64,000 nucleotides of DNA from Chloroflexota bacterium. GTDB taxonomy: Bacteria > Chloroflexota > UBA6077 > JACCZL01. A model generated the notes under the pieces. It did no database searches. It was not told the origin of the DNA and worked only from the letters and a program-made list of their open reading frames with translations. This document shows, piece after piece, positions 1 through 10,019 of this stretch (position 1 is its first letter; the number at the start of each line of letters is the position of its first letter). Location: the NCBI GenBank assembly GCA_030447245.1, contig JAUJPG010000002.1, positions 75,486 to 139,485 of the forward strand, in the 5' to 3' direction. The position numbers and the translations under genes are program-made.

Positions 1-219
1 CTGCGAACCCTCACACCACGTGCGCTGGGGCCGTACGTGACGCACTACCTGCGCTCGGGAGCAATCGGCAGTGGCCGGCTGAACGTGAGGGGCCAGGATC
101 TGCGGCAGATGGGAGGTGATTTTGTCGTCGCGCCGGATGGCCGCCTGGCACTAGCGTACGCTTCGCACGACCCGGCGGATCGTCCGAGCGTCACGCAGCT
201 CCTGGCCGTGATCCGCTGA
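1..219 (+). CDS. AhpC/TSA (peroxiredoxin-like) family protein, C-terminal fragment truncated by window start
   Basis: Frame open from base 1; ...GGDFVVAPDGRLALAYASHDPADRPSV resembles the C-terminus of peroxiredoxin-like AhpC/TSA proteins. Confidence 0.6.
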   Translation: MRTLTPRALGPYVTHYLRSGAIGSGRLNVRGQDLRQMGGDFVVAPDGRLALAYASHDPADRPSVTQLLAVIR

Positions 220-350
220 CGTACCGTCCGGCGCAGGAGTGGCAAGCGCCACGCAAGGAAGTTCCAAAGTTCTGTTAATCCAAGTTGCCCTGCTCGTTCG
301 TACATCAAGGCAGACCGTGGGGGACAGCGCGCGTGGGGCGGAGGCGGCCG

Positions 351-710
351 ATGACGCCGGGCGTTCAGAGATCGGACGACAGATCTGAAGGGGGCTCGCC
401 CGAGCCGCGCCTCGAGGAATCGGTCATCTTTGCGCAGGACGTCAAGTGCTTGTTGTGCGGGCTCGTGTTGGGACAGTTGATCGGTCGCACAAGCCTTCCG
501 CCGAACGCTCGTCGCTTCAATCCTGCGCGCGGCCAGGCCGTTCCGGTCGGCTTTCACGCCGCCCGTGCTCGATGTTTCAGATGCGGTGGTGTCTGCTTCC
601 TCGACGAGGTGGAAACGAGTGTGGTGATTCGCGCGGAGGCATTCGAGAAGCCTCGGCGCGGTCGGAAGCCGAAGCCGCGTCCTGGCGCCGAACAGGCTAT
701 CGCGCCCTAG
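351..710 (+). CDS. Small putative zinc-ribbon protein with AT-hook-like tail
   Basis: Two CxxC pairs (CLLCG, CFRCG) and a basic RRGRKPKPRPG tail; start uncertain (ORF track starts at 285). Confidence 0.4.
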   Translation: MTPGVQRSDDRSEGGSPEPRLEESVIFAQDVKCLLCGLVLGQLIGRTSLPPNARRFNPARGQAVPVGFHAARARCFRCGGVCFLDEVETSVVIRAEAFEKPRRGRKPKPRPGAEQAIAP

Positions 711-775
711 GCCTTCTGCTGCGAGTGTAGGAATAGGCTATCGCGCACTAGGCCCCGTGCTGCGCGTGTAGGAGC
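694..775. repeat. Two imperfect tandem copies of a ~41-bp unit (aggctatcgcgc[c/a]ctaggcc...tgctgcg[a/c]gtgtaggaa/gc)
   Basis: Direct reading: copy 1 ~694-734, copy 2 ~735-775. Confidence 0.85.
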
Positions 776-1884
776 TGGTCCCGCGTGCCTAGGTTGGGTG
801 CAAACTGAGCAATTTGCGCCACCAATGATGGCCGCGCGGCACCGAACGCGTGGTTGAAGCGGACAACCACTGGCAGGTGGTCGCTCGCGCTGGCGCGCCC
901 GACGTGTGCAGCGACTGGCACCAGTTCAGGCGAGTGCCAGACGTAGTCCAGGCGGAGCACCGGCCAGGGCGCTGGCAAGGCCCTGGGGCGCGCTCCGGCC
1001 CGTGGAAACGTGTGGCCGAAGCCCCGACCTACGGCCCGGTAGGCGTCGCGCAGTTCGGCGCGTAGCAGCCGATAATCCGCGCTGTACTCGGTCATGTTGA
1101 AGTCACCTAGGACGATGACCGGTCGCTCCGCACGGCGTATGAGCGCGAGCAGCGCACGCACCTGGGATCGTCGACGCGCCGGCTGAAACTCCGAGAACAG
1201 GCCCAGGAGTACGGGGCGATCGGGTGGCCGCGGCACTCGAGGGACCGGCATCCGGACGCTGAACAGCGTCACCGGACCGCCAGGCGTCTCGATCACCGCG
1301 CGGTGAAGCCAGTGTCCCCGCTCTGAGAGCCGCAGCGCCATGCTATCCCGGAGCGGGTAGCGGCTGAAGATGCCGCTACCCGAAGTATCCTTCCCCGGAT
1401 GCAGGGCGCGGTATGGGTACTCCGACCCGAGGAGCTGGACGAGGTCACCCGCCGCGTCGACGTGCAGTTCCTGAAGGCCGACCACGTCCGGAGCAGCTGA
1501 CAGGATCGTCTCCGCCGTGGAGGCGTGGTCACGGTCCCAGGCCAGGATGTTGAAGGTCATCACTGTCAGGCCGATGCGCCCGGCGTCGGCGCGCGGACGG
1601 CTCCGTCGGAGGACAAGTGGTCCGCACACGGCGCAGAAGGCCGCCGCCGCGGCGATCCCGCTGGCCAGCAGCCGCCGCGATCGTGTGGCGACCCCCGCGA
1701 CGAGGATCACTGGCGCGGGAAGGTACCACCACGGGGTGAAGTCGTCGATCAGCTCGAGTGCGCTCGGGACGGAGCACAAACTCCGCCGCAGGATGGCGTA
1801 GGTAGCCAGCGCCGTCGCATACGTCGTCCCCGCGCCAATGAGCGCGCGCCGCAATCGCAGCGTCAGACCCGCCGCGCCGACCAT
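748..1884 (-). CDS. Endonuclease/exonuclease/phosphatase family protein with N-terminal membrane segments
   Basis: Motifs TFNILAWDRD, GLQELHVD, VILGDFNMTEYS, DYVWHSPEL, ASDHLPVVVRF. Confidence 0.85.
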   Translation of the reverse strand: MVGAAGLTLRLRRALIGAGTTYATALATYAILRRSLCSVPSALELIDDFTPWWYLPAPVILVAGVATRSRRLLASGIAAAAAFCAVCGPLVLRRSRPRADAGRIGLTVMTFNILAWDRDHASTAETILSAAPDVVGLQELHVDAAGDLVQLLGSEYPYRALHPGKDTSGSGIFSRYPLRDSMALRLSERGHWLHRAVIETPGGPVTLFSVRMPVPRVPRPPDRPVLLGLFSEFQPARRRSQVRALLALIRRAERPVIVLGDFNMTEYSADYRLLRAELRDAYRAVGRGFGHTFPRAGARPRALPAPWPVLRLDYVWHSPELVPVAAHVGRASASDHLPVVVRFNHAFGAARPSLVAQIAQFAPNLGTRDQLLHAQHGA

Positions 1885-1972
1885 GGCGCCTTGGGCGTTG
1901 GACCGACCGGACAGTCACCCCGGCACCGCTCATAAATGGCGTGGTGGCGGGAGTTCCAAAGCTCGAAACAAA

Positions 1973-3703
1973 TCATCGCTTGGGCGCGAGTCGGAGATCG
2001 AGTTGGTGCTTGCCCGGGCGCGGGGCCGGGCCGAGTGCGACGTACACATCATCGCCGACCGACTCGACCAGCAAGGGCGTTCCGTGGCCGTCGAGCCGGC
2101 CGCCTGTGACGGCGAACGCCTCCGGCACCAGCACTCGCACCTTGCCCGCTAGCGGATGATTCGTCTCCCAGTCGACCGTCAGGCGATCGGCGGAGTAGGT
2201 CTGGGCGTACGATAGCCAGCAGCCACTGGGCGGATGGTGGACGTGGATGCTGCCGCTCTGGCCGCCGAGGCGCGGTGTCGCCGCCCAGCCGGCCGGTCCC
2301 AGCTCGACGCCAAACAGGCCAGCGACTATCGACTCCGCCACCGTCGACGCTGCTCCGGCGTACGCGGGCGAGCCGCCGTTGCGCCGGCTGCGTGGTTCCT
2401 GCCACTCGAAGACCTCGCCGGGCGTGCGCGCCCAGTCCGCGGCGACCTGATCGAGGTGCTCCCGCGCCAGGATAGCTGAGCCGTTCCAGAATTCGGCGCT
2501 TATCTGCATCCCGCCCCACCAGTCCCAGACGGCGCCGTTCTGGTACCGCCCCGGCGCCATCTGCGGATAGTCGAAAAATCCCTGGGGATATGGCGGCCAG
2601 AGTGTCAGACCAGGCTTGGAGGCGCCCGCCGCGACGCGGGATTCCTCGAGCGCACGGAAAATCTGACCTGCCTCGGAAGGCGCGGCCAGGCCAGTGTAGA
2701 CCGCAACCGCGTTCGCGATGCTGACAATCCGATCCTCGTCGAAGCCGTGGTGCATCGGGGGAATGTGAACGTGGGTGCGGAAAAACCCGCGATCAGGCTG
2801 CCAGAGGCGTTCCGCGGTCGCCTGGCGAAGCGCACGAGCACGTGCCCGCTGGGTCTCTGCCCTACGTGGCTGATCGACCATCTCGTTCATCTCGGCCAGC
2901 TCCAGCAACGCCCGATAGGCCCAGGCCTGGTCGTAGATCGAAGCGGTCCATTCCTTCGGCTCGGGCGGAACCCGCCACATCGCGCTGCCAACGTTGACTT
3001 CGACATCACCCCAGTCAGTCGTGTGCCCACGCCTGAGCAAGCCAAGCTCAGCATCGAACCGCTGGGCGTAAAGCCACTCGATCGCGTCATTCAGCCGCTG
3101 GATCCGCGACTTACCAGCTTGAACGTCGAGCAGCCAGGGCGCACCGGGGCCTGCCTTGGAGGCCACAAAGGCCATGTGGATGAGGCTGGTCTCCTCGTCC
3201 GAAGTCACCAGCATTTTCATTGCGGCCGGCTCATCCCCGCCGACCACGCCGCTCACCGCGCCCGCCTGGGCCGGCTTGAGCCAGATCCCGTCTTCCTGGT
3301 CGTCCGGCTCGCCGTCGAACTGGAGGTGGAGGAATTCTTCAACCGGCCGTGTCAGATACCAGATGTCGTAGAGGAATTGGGCAGCGGGCGCGATAGTGGC
3401 GCTGTCACGCGCGTACACCAGCCCGTAGTCGGCGCCAGCCCGGAAGCCGAAGATCTCCCCCGATACCCCAGATCCCTGGACCTCGACGGTCTTGAGGGAG
3501 CGTCGGACGCTCTCCCGGACGGCGTTGAGCTGCTCGTGGCCTTCAACGTGCCAGGTGGTCGGCTGGGCGACCAGCGGAGGGGGACAGGGCGAAACCGACC
3601 CTGGGGCGTCCGCGAACCCGCTCCGTGGCAGCGCGCCACAGAGCACCAGGAGCGCCGCGGCGACGGAGAGCCCCGCCCGTTTCCCAACGATCTGTGACCT
3701 CAT
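1973..3703 (-). CDS. Secreted (alpha/alpha)6-barrel-like glycoside hydrolase family protein
   Basis: Signal peptide-like N-terminus; YDQAWAYRALLELAEM, GRYQNGAVWDWWGGMQISAEFW typical of six-hairpin glycosidases; exact family not determined. Confidence 0.6.
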   Translation of the reverse strand: MRSQIVGKRAGLSVAAALLVLCGALPRSGFADAPGSVSPCPPPLVAQPTTWHVEGHEQLNAVRESVRRSLKTVEVQGSGVSGEIFGFRAGADYGLVYARDSATIAPAAQFLYDIWYLTRPVEEFLHLQFDGEPDDQEDGIWLKPAQAGAVSGVVGGDEPAAMKMLVTSDEETSLIHMAFVASKAGPGAPWLLDVQAGKSRIQRLNDAIEWLYAQRFDAELGLLRRGHTTDWGDVEVNVGSAMWRVPPEPKEWTASIYDQAWAYRALLELAEMNEMVDQPRRAETQRARARALRQATAERLWQPDRGFFRTHVHIPPMHHGFDEDRIVSIANAVAVYTGLAAPSEAGQIFRALEESRVAAGASKPGLTLWPPYPQGFFDYPQMAPGRYQNGAVWDWWGGMQISAEFWNGSAILAREHLDQVAADWARTPGEVFEWQEPRSRRNGGSPAYAGAASTVAESIVAGLFGVELGPAGWAATPRLGGQSGSIHVHHPPSGCWLSYAQTYSADRLTVDWETNHPLAGKVRVLVPEAFAVTGGRLDGHGTPLLVESVGDDVYVALGPAPRPGKHQLDLRLAPKR

Positions 3704-4034
3704 CAGGGCAGGAGCTTCGAGGTGAGGTGCAGCGGGGTGGACCTACCTTCCTGGTCGCGTGCGCGCCCTAACACTGGCGTGTCCGATGGGCGGGGAGCCC
3801 GACATTTATATCCGCCAGTCTGGACCTCGGCAAGAGAAAGCGGAGGCTTCATGCTTGTGCGGGATCGCCCGCCCTCGCGGGTAAGCGCGTCAAGTTGGGC
3901 CTGGTGTTCGGCTGGAGCGGTGTTGGACGGTGCACCGCTTAGCGAGATAGGAACGTGTCCTCAACGCTTCCGCATAGGGCCCCCGGCCGTTACACTTAGG
4001 CAACGGCCACGCGGTACGCGGGCTCGGACGACGC

Positions 4035-5975
4035 ATGAGCAGCTTTAGGCAATCGGAGCAGGAAACGACGCGCATTGCGGTTCAGCATGCTCCAGGGCCG
4101 ACAAGAGCGACGGCGGAGCAGCCCAGACCGGCGTACCGATCCCCGGCCCGGGCGCCGGGGCGGGGTTGGATGTGGTCGACACTCGCGCTGCTCTTCGTGG
4201 GCCTGCTGGCGCCGCTGACGGCTATAGGCTGGTACCAGTACGAGCACACTGATCGAATCTACCAGGGTGTGAGCGCCCTCGGATTGAACCTGAGCGGCAT
4301 GACCTGGGCGGAGGCGGACCGAGCCCTGAAGACACGCGCTGAGGAGCTGACGGCGCGGCCGGTGCTGGTGCGTGCCGAAGAGCTGCAGTTGCGGACCGAC
4401 TGGCGCCAACTAGGACTGCGCTTGCCAACCGAAGCGCTGCTGGATCGGGCGATGGCTGTGGGTCGGAACGGGAGCTACTTCCAGAGGGTTCGAGGTCAGC
4501 TGGAAGCGCTGCGATTCGGAGCACCGGTCGTCGCCGAGCAAAGCGTAGACGACGGCGCACTGGCGCAGTTCGCCAGCGGCATCCACGGTCAACTGGAGCG
4601 CCCGGTCCGCAACGCCCGGCTAGAGCTGAAACCCGACCTTACCCTGGAGTTGACGACGGCGCAGGTTGGTCGCGGGCTGGATGTCGACGACGCTGTTCGT
4701 CGGCTGCGCGAGGCAGCACTGTCCGGCCAGGGACAGGTGGATCTGGCGGTTACCAAGATCCTGCCCGAGACCACGGATGAGATGCGCGTACCCGCCAAGG
4801 AGAGGGCTGAGGGCATCTTATCCACGCCGCTCTCGCTGGCGTTCCGTGACCGGCGGTGGACGATCGAGCGGCAAGAGTTGGCCGACATCCTGCTCTTCAA
4901 CGGCGGCCCCGGCGTCCCGATCGAGGTCAAGCTCGACAGCTCGGCGCTCCAGGCGCGCGTGCAGGCTATCGCAAAAGAGATCAACCAGCCGGCGCAGAAT
5001 GCCCGACTTGACTGGAATGGCGGTCAACCAAAAGTCATCCGACCGAGCGGCGAAGGGCGCGAGCTGGACCCCGTCTCGGCCGCGCAGATGATCTCGGAGC
5101 GTGCCGCCGACTCGGAGCGGACGATCGCGTTACCAGTCAAGGTTACCGCTCCGGCAGTTGACGCGAGCAAGCTCCAGTCGATGGGTCTTCAGGGGCTGAT
5201 TGACAGCTCGACGACGGCGTTCCAGGGATCGGTGCCGCAGAAGGCTCACAATATCAAGCTAGCAGCATCACGCCTCCATGGAGTTGTCGTGGCGCCGCGG
5301 ACGACGTTCTCCTTCAACCGCGAACTGGGACCGACCACCGTGGCCAACGGGTACCAGGTCGCCTTCGGGATCACCAGCGCGGGCGACCAGCATAAGACGG
5401 TGCCGTCAGTGGCGGGCGGCATCTGCCAGGTTGCGACGACGCTGTTCCAGCCAGTGTTCTGGTCGGGGTACCAGATTGAGGAGCGGAACTGGCACCTGTA
5501 CTGGATACCAGCGTACACGTCGCGTGGGGCCGTCGGACTGGACGCGACTGTGGACGAGGAAGTGAATCTCGATCTTCAGTTCATCAACAACACCGACAAT
5601 TTCCTGTTGATCCAGTCGCGGACAGACGATACGAACGTGACCTTCGAGCTGTACGGCACAAAGCCGACCTGGCAGATCAAAGTGGACGGCCCCGAGATTA
5701 CCGATCGCAAGCCGGCGGACCCCACGCCCGTGAACGAGCCGGAGCCCTCCCTGCCTGAGGGTCAGCGCCTGCAGGTAGAGACGGCTCGAGAAGGGTTCAC
5801 TGCCACGTTCGTGCGAACGGTCACTGAGCCCGGGGCGCCGGTGCGCACGCTGAAACTGGAGAGCCGGTACGTCCCGTCGCGCAATGTCACGCTCGTAGGG
5901 ACGGGCGGCCGCGCCCCAAGTGCGGCGCCGGCGAATGTCAACCGACCCAGTCCGGCTCCGCCCGGTCGAGGCTGA
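4035..5975 (+). CDS. VanW family protein with YoaR-like putative peptidoglycan-binding domain
   Basis: N-terminal TM; VanW signature APRTTFSFNRELGPTT...AGGICQVATTLFQPVFWSGYQIEERNWHLYWIPAY. Confidence 0.9.
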   Translation: MSSFRQSEQETTRIAVQHAPGPTRATAEQPRPAYRSPARAPGRGWMWSTLALLFVGLLAPLTAIGWYQYEHTDRIYQGVSALGLNLSGMTWAEADRALKTRAEELTARPVLVRAEELQLRTDWRQLGLRLPTEALLDRAMAVGRNGSYFQRVRGQLEALRFGAPVVAEQSVDDGALAQFASGIHGQLERPVRNARLELKPDLTLELTTAQVGRGLDVDDAVRRLREAALSGQGQVDLAVTKILPETTDEMRVPAKERAEGILSTPLSLAFRDRRWTIERQELADILLFNGGPGVPIEVKLDSSALQARVQAIAKEINQPAQNARLDWNGGQPKVIRPSGEGRELDPVSAAQMISERAADSERTIALPVKVTAPAVDASKLQSMGLQGLIDSSTTAFQGSVPQKAHNIKLAASRLHGVVVAPRTTFSFNRELGPTTVANGYQVAFGITSAGDQHKTVPSVAGGICQVATTLFQPVFWSGYQIEERNWHLYWIPAYTSRGAVGLDATVDEEVNLDLQFINNTDNFLLIQSRTDDTNVTFELYGTKPTWQIKVDGPEITDRKPADPTPVNEPEPSLPEGQRLQVETAREGFTATFVRTVTEPGAPVRTLKLESRYVPSRNVTLVGTGGRAPSAAPANVNRPSPAPPGRG

Positions 5976-6247
5976 CCTGGCTCTCCACACGGCTCGGCCA
6001 TTGTCGCTCACGTTGAGCGGACCGGGCTCCCTCCGGCCCGACAGGAATAGGCCCGGTTCGCTGTCCTCGTGACCAATCACGAACTCTTCGGCCTTGCCAA
6101 CCCTGCGTTGCTAGACGGACGGTGGACCGACGAGTATACTCGGGGCAGGGCCCACTCGCTGTGCTCGCGCGGCGGTGATCAGTCGCTGGAGCGGACGCTG
6201 AGAAGAGGACATCGGCAAACCATAGGCGTGAAGGGGCAGGCGAGGCG

Positions 6248-6748
6248 ATGAGAGTGCTGGTGGCGAGCATCGTGCTCGTGCTGCTGCTCGGCGCGACTTC
6301 GACTGGGCGAGCCTCCGCCGCCGTGACTGAGGATATTTTCGGCGCCGCCTCGGGCGACATTGACGAGCCCGGATCGTTGTCGCCCATCGGAAACGGGCGG
6401 TTCGCGATTCTAGATCGCGTGTACACCGGGCGTGGCGTGAGCCGGTCCGTCCTTCAGAGCGCGGAGACCTGCTTTACGGGGCAGCTCACCACCACCGAGG
6501 ACTGGGCACTGCAAGCGCCGAAGATGAGCGGCGCGCACCGGAGTACGGTGACCATCCGCGCCGAGCGGGGACTCGTGGTGCTCCAGCTGCAGGGTGACAT
6601 GGAGTTTCCTCATGCTTCGGGGAGCTGGGAGCTGGTGCGCGCAGGTGGCCTTTGCGCTGCGTTCGAAGGTAGTGGCCGCTATAGCGCCACCTTCTCGCAC
6701 CACAGTCCCGGGTTCCGCCTGACCTTCGATGGCCAGGTGCACGACTGA
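6248..6748 (+). CDS. Hypothetical secreted protein
   Basis: ORF with N-terminal signal peptide MRVLVASIVLVLLLGATSTGRASA. Confidence 0.6.
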   Translation: MRVLVASIVLVLLLGATSTGRASAAVTEDIFGAASGDIDEPGSLSPIGNGRFAILDRVYTGRGVSRSVLQSAETCFTGQLTTTEDWALQAPKMSGAHRSTVTIRAERGLVVLQLQGDMEFPHASGSWELVRAGGLCAAFEGSGRYSATFSHHSPGFRLTFDGQVHD

Positions 6749-6837
6749 CTCTCGCTCGGCGGCACCGTCTCCGTCACGAGCTCCCCCCTGACGAACACCA
6801 GAACGCTCGGCTGGCGCTGAGCGCTACGCCTCCGAGG

Positions 6838-7725
6838 TCACGCCAGTGCAGGCCGGATCTCCTGGGCGAAGCGTCGCATGTCCGCGAGGATCGACTCCCC
6901 GGTATTGTCGCCGAAGTGGGCGACCAGGTGCTCCAGACCAACGGTCTGGAATGCTTTGATCTGGTCCACGATGTGCTCCGGATCGCCATCGAACACCGTC
7001 AACACCTGACCGTTGGCGGTCCTGGTTTCGGGAAGCGTGCGATCGGGCGTCACCCGCGTACGCAGGCTCCCCGCCACCGAGCGGTCACCGGCTAGTTCCC
7101 TGATGTGGGCAAGCCCGTCTCGGTACTGCTCCAGGTTACTGCCAACCGGATGCCAGGCTTCCGCAACCGCCGCGGCTCGGCGGAGCGCGCGTGGGCTGCT
7201 GCCGCCGAGCCAGATCGGCGGGCCGCCCAGTTGAACCGGCTTCGGTGAGAACAGTCCATCGGAGAAACGAACGTGGCGACCCTCGAACCGCGGATCGTCG
7301 GAGCTCCACAGCTCGATCATCGCGGCGATGTACTCGTCGAACCGCTCGCCACGATTCGAGAAATCAGAGCCGAGAAACTCGAACTCTCGCTCCAGCCAAC
7401 CCGCGCCCAAGCCGAGGATCACTCGACCGCCTGACAAAGCGTCGAGGGTAGCGACCTCCTTGGCGATGACGACCGGATTGCGCGGCGGCAGCACGAGCAC
7501 CGAGGTCCCGAGGCGCACTCGAGTGGTGAGCGGAGCCAGGTAGGCGAGTGTCATGAGGAGCTCGTAGATGTGGCCATACGGCTCTTCCATGCCGCGCGGC
7601 ACCATCAGGTGGTCTGTCGTCCAGACTGAATCGAATCCGAGCTCGTCGGCGGCCTGCGCTATCTCCGCGAGGGTCCGCGGGTCGGCCGGGCGGCTGAAAT
7701 TGGGCAGGATCACGCCTACCTGCAT
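6838..7725 (-). CDS. LLM class F420-dependent oxidoreductase (luciferase-like)
   Basis: MQVGVILPNFSRPADPRTLAEIAQAADELGFDSVWTTDHL...GLGAGWLEREFEFLG. Confidence 0.9.
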   Translation of the reverse strand: MQVGVILPNFSRPADPRTLAEIAQAADELGFDSVWTTDHLMVPRGMEEPYGHIYELLMTLAYLAPLTTRVRLGTSVLVLPPRNPVVIAKEVATLDALSGGRVILGLGAGWLEREFEFLGSDFSNRGERFDEYIAAMIELWSSDDPRFEGRHVRFSDGLFSPKPVQLGGPPIWLGGSSPRALRRAAAVAEAWHPVGSNLEQYRDGLAHIRELAGDRSVAGSLRTRVTPDRTLPETRTANGQVLTVFDGDPEHIVDQIKAFQTVGLEHLVAHFGDNTGESILADMRRFAQEIRPALA

Positions 7726-8125
7726 GGTGACACACTCCTGGCTCGGGACGGCCAGCCGCGGAACGTCAGGGGGCGTTGGGCACCAGCAACCCCGGCGCGT
7801 CCGAGTTGAGTATAGCCCCCACCCTGCCCACCGGCAGACATGACGTCTGTCGACTTGAAAACGTGCCTAACGGACCAGTGACACACGCTGATCGGACGCG
7901 CAGACTGCTTCAGGCGGCGCGGACCCGAACGGAGATAGCGGTTCTGGATAGCCCCGGCTACGGCCGCCCGAGGATCCCCTCGCAGTGAAGGTCAATGTAG
8001 GAGCCGTCGAGCCGGGCGCGGTCTGTGAAGCGAACGAGCTGTGCCTCACCCGTTAGACCCGTTCGCGTTCCGGGTTCAAGGCGGCGCGGCGCACACGCCT
8101 GCGGCACATGCTGAACCGGGTGCCG

Positions 8126-9337
8126 TCAGCGCGGCCCCATCGCGGCCTCGAAGGCCGCCCGCGCGCGACGGAGCGTGTCGGGCTCGGCGAGCAGGTCGAT
8201 GGCCGTCATCGCCAGACCTTTGGCCGCGGCAAGCATGGCCTGGCGGCCACGTTCGGTCGCAGCGGCATCGCGGAATGGGATCGAGTGGGCGGGTATATCC
8301 CAATGCTCCGTGATGCCGATCCGCGCCTCAACGCCGGGAACCTTACGGGTCACATTGCCAAAGTCGGTCGAGCCGCGACCTTTGCGCTTGCGCTCAGTCG
8401 CGACGTCAAGACCGATCGCCCGGAGATTGGTCAGCATCAGGTCCATGAGGACCGGGTTCGGCACGGTGTTCTCGTACCCTGGCATATACTCGGTCCATTC
8501 AAGTCGACAGCCGGTGGCGCGGGCGGCGCCCTCGGCGCAATCCACCACCCGCTCGACCACTCCGGCGAGGTACTCCGAGTCGTCAGCGCGGGTCCGATAC
8601 CGGATCGCGGCGTAGTCGGGGATGATGTTGGCCGCTGCCCCGCCGTTCAAGATGATGCCGTGAATCCGAACGTCAGAGCGAACCTGCTGACGGAGCATGC
8701 TGACGGCGCTGTACATCTGAACGACCGCGTCGAGCGCGTTGAGCCCCTGCTCGGGCATGCTGGCGGCGTGGGCAGCCCGCCCGTGGAAGTAGAACTCAAA
8801 TCCGCGGGCCGCCAACGAGCCGTCGGCCGTGATCGTCGTCTCGGTCGCCGGGTGGAACATGATCGCGGCATCGACCACGTCGAAGACGCCCGCATTGACC
8901 ATGTGGACCTTGCCGCCGGAGTTCGGCGCCGCGCTTTCTTCGGCCGGGGTCCCGAGCACCCAGACCGAGCCTTCCAATTCTGGCAGCACGTCCTTGAGCG
9001 CCAGCCCTGCACCGACAGCCGACGTCCCGATCAGGTTGTGCCCGCAGCCGTGCCCTAATTCGGGCAGCGCGTCGTACTCGGCGAGGATCGCCACGCAGGG
9101 GCGCGGATCACCCCGCCCGCGCAGCTCGGCCCGGAACGCCGTTGCCATGCCGGCCGTGCCCATCTGGACGTCCAATCCGGCCCGCTGGAGCAGGTCGGCA
9201 AGGCGTCGCGCTGACTGGACCTCCTGGTGTCCGATTTCGGGATGCTGGTGGATCCAGTCCGCGGCGTCGCACAGCTCACCCGCGTGTCGATCGACCGCCT
9301 CACAGACACGCCGCTTCAGGTCCACCACGTTCGCCAT
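8126..9337 (-). CDS. M20 family amidohydrolase (AbgB-like)
   Basis: HPEIGHQE, AILAEYDALPELGHGCGHNLIGTSAVGAG, GRAAHAASMPEQGLNALDAVVQMY. Confidence 0.9.
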   Translation of the reverse strand: MANVVDLKRRVCEAVDRHAGELCDAADWIHQHPEIGHQEVQSARRLADLLQRAGLDVQMGTAGMATAFRAELRGRGDPRPCVAILAEYDALPELGHGCGHNLIGTSAVGAGLALKDVLPELEGSVWVLGTPAEESAAPNSGGKVHMVNAGVFDVVDAAIMFHPATETTITADGSLAARGFEFYFHGRAAHAASMPEQGLNALDAVVQMYSAVSMLRQQVRSDVRIHGIILNGGAAANIIPDYAAIRYRTRADDSEYLAGVVERVVDCAEGAARATGCRLEWTEYMPGYENTVPNPVLMDLMLTNLRAIGLDVATERKRKGRGSTDFGNVTRKVPGVEARIGITEHWDIPAHSIPFRDAAATERGRQAMLAAAKGLAMTAIDLLAEPDTLRRARAAFEAAMGPR

Positions 9338-9338
9338 G

Positions 9339-9878
9339 TCAGCCCTCCTTCAGGTGCTCCTCCCGCTGGACCGGTGGCCCCCGCTCGCCGAGGCTCTGCA
9401 GGGCGGGACCGGTAAGACGGAAGGTGGTCCATTCGCTCATCGGAATGGCGCCGACCGCCCGGTAAAACTGGATTGACGGTGCATTCCAATCGAGGACTGA
9501 CCATTCCAGACGGCCACAGCCACGCTCGACGGCAAGGCGCGCCAGTGCAGCTAGTAGCGCCTTGCCATGGCCCTGACCGCGCGCCTCGGGTACGACGAAG
9601 AGGTCCTCCAGGTAGATGCCCGGTCGGCCCTGGAAGGTCGAGTAATTGTGGAAGAAGAGGGCAAACCCGACGGAGCCCTCGCTCCCATCCGCTATCAGGA
9701 CCTCGCAGTAACGTCGATCGCCGAACAGGTGCTCTCGCAGAGCGGCTTCGGTGGCCGAAACCTCGTGGCTCAGATGCTCGTACTCGGCCAGGTCGCGGAT
9801 CAAGGCGAAGACAGAGGGCACGTCGCTCGGGCGGGCGAAGCGAATAGTGGTGCCGGATGTCACCGCTCTTTGTTCCAA
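9339..9878 (-). CDS. GNAT family N-acetyltransferase
   Basis: YLEDLFVVPEARGQGHGKALLAALARLAVERGCGRLEWSVLDWN. Confidence 0.9.
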   Translation of the reverse strand: MEQRAVTSGTTIRFARPSDVPSVFALIRDLAEYEHLSHEVSATEAALREHLFGDRRYCEVLIADGSEGSVGFALFFHNYSTFQGRPGIYLEDLFVVPEARGQGHGKALLAALARLAVERGCGRLEWSVLDWNAPSIQFYRAVGAIPMSEWTTFRLTGPALQSLGERGPPVQREEHLKEG

Positions 9879-10019
9879 GCTAGCGTCCTCCGCTCGTCGA
9901 GATGCTGGGCAGGATAGTCGACCCTGCCTTGGCGAAGCCCGGGCCGGCGGCTACGATGTTGGGGGTGCCGGTCGGCAACGTTCGACTGGCGGCCGCGTGA
10001 CGGGCGAAGGAGTAGAAGC

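Noticed and set aside
2747-3697. 316-aa plus-strand ORF opposite the glycosidase gene
   Set aside because: Spurious antisense ORF; the minus strand has a signal peptide and recognisable catalytic-barrel motifs
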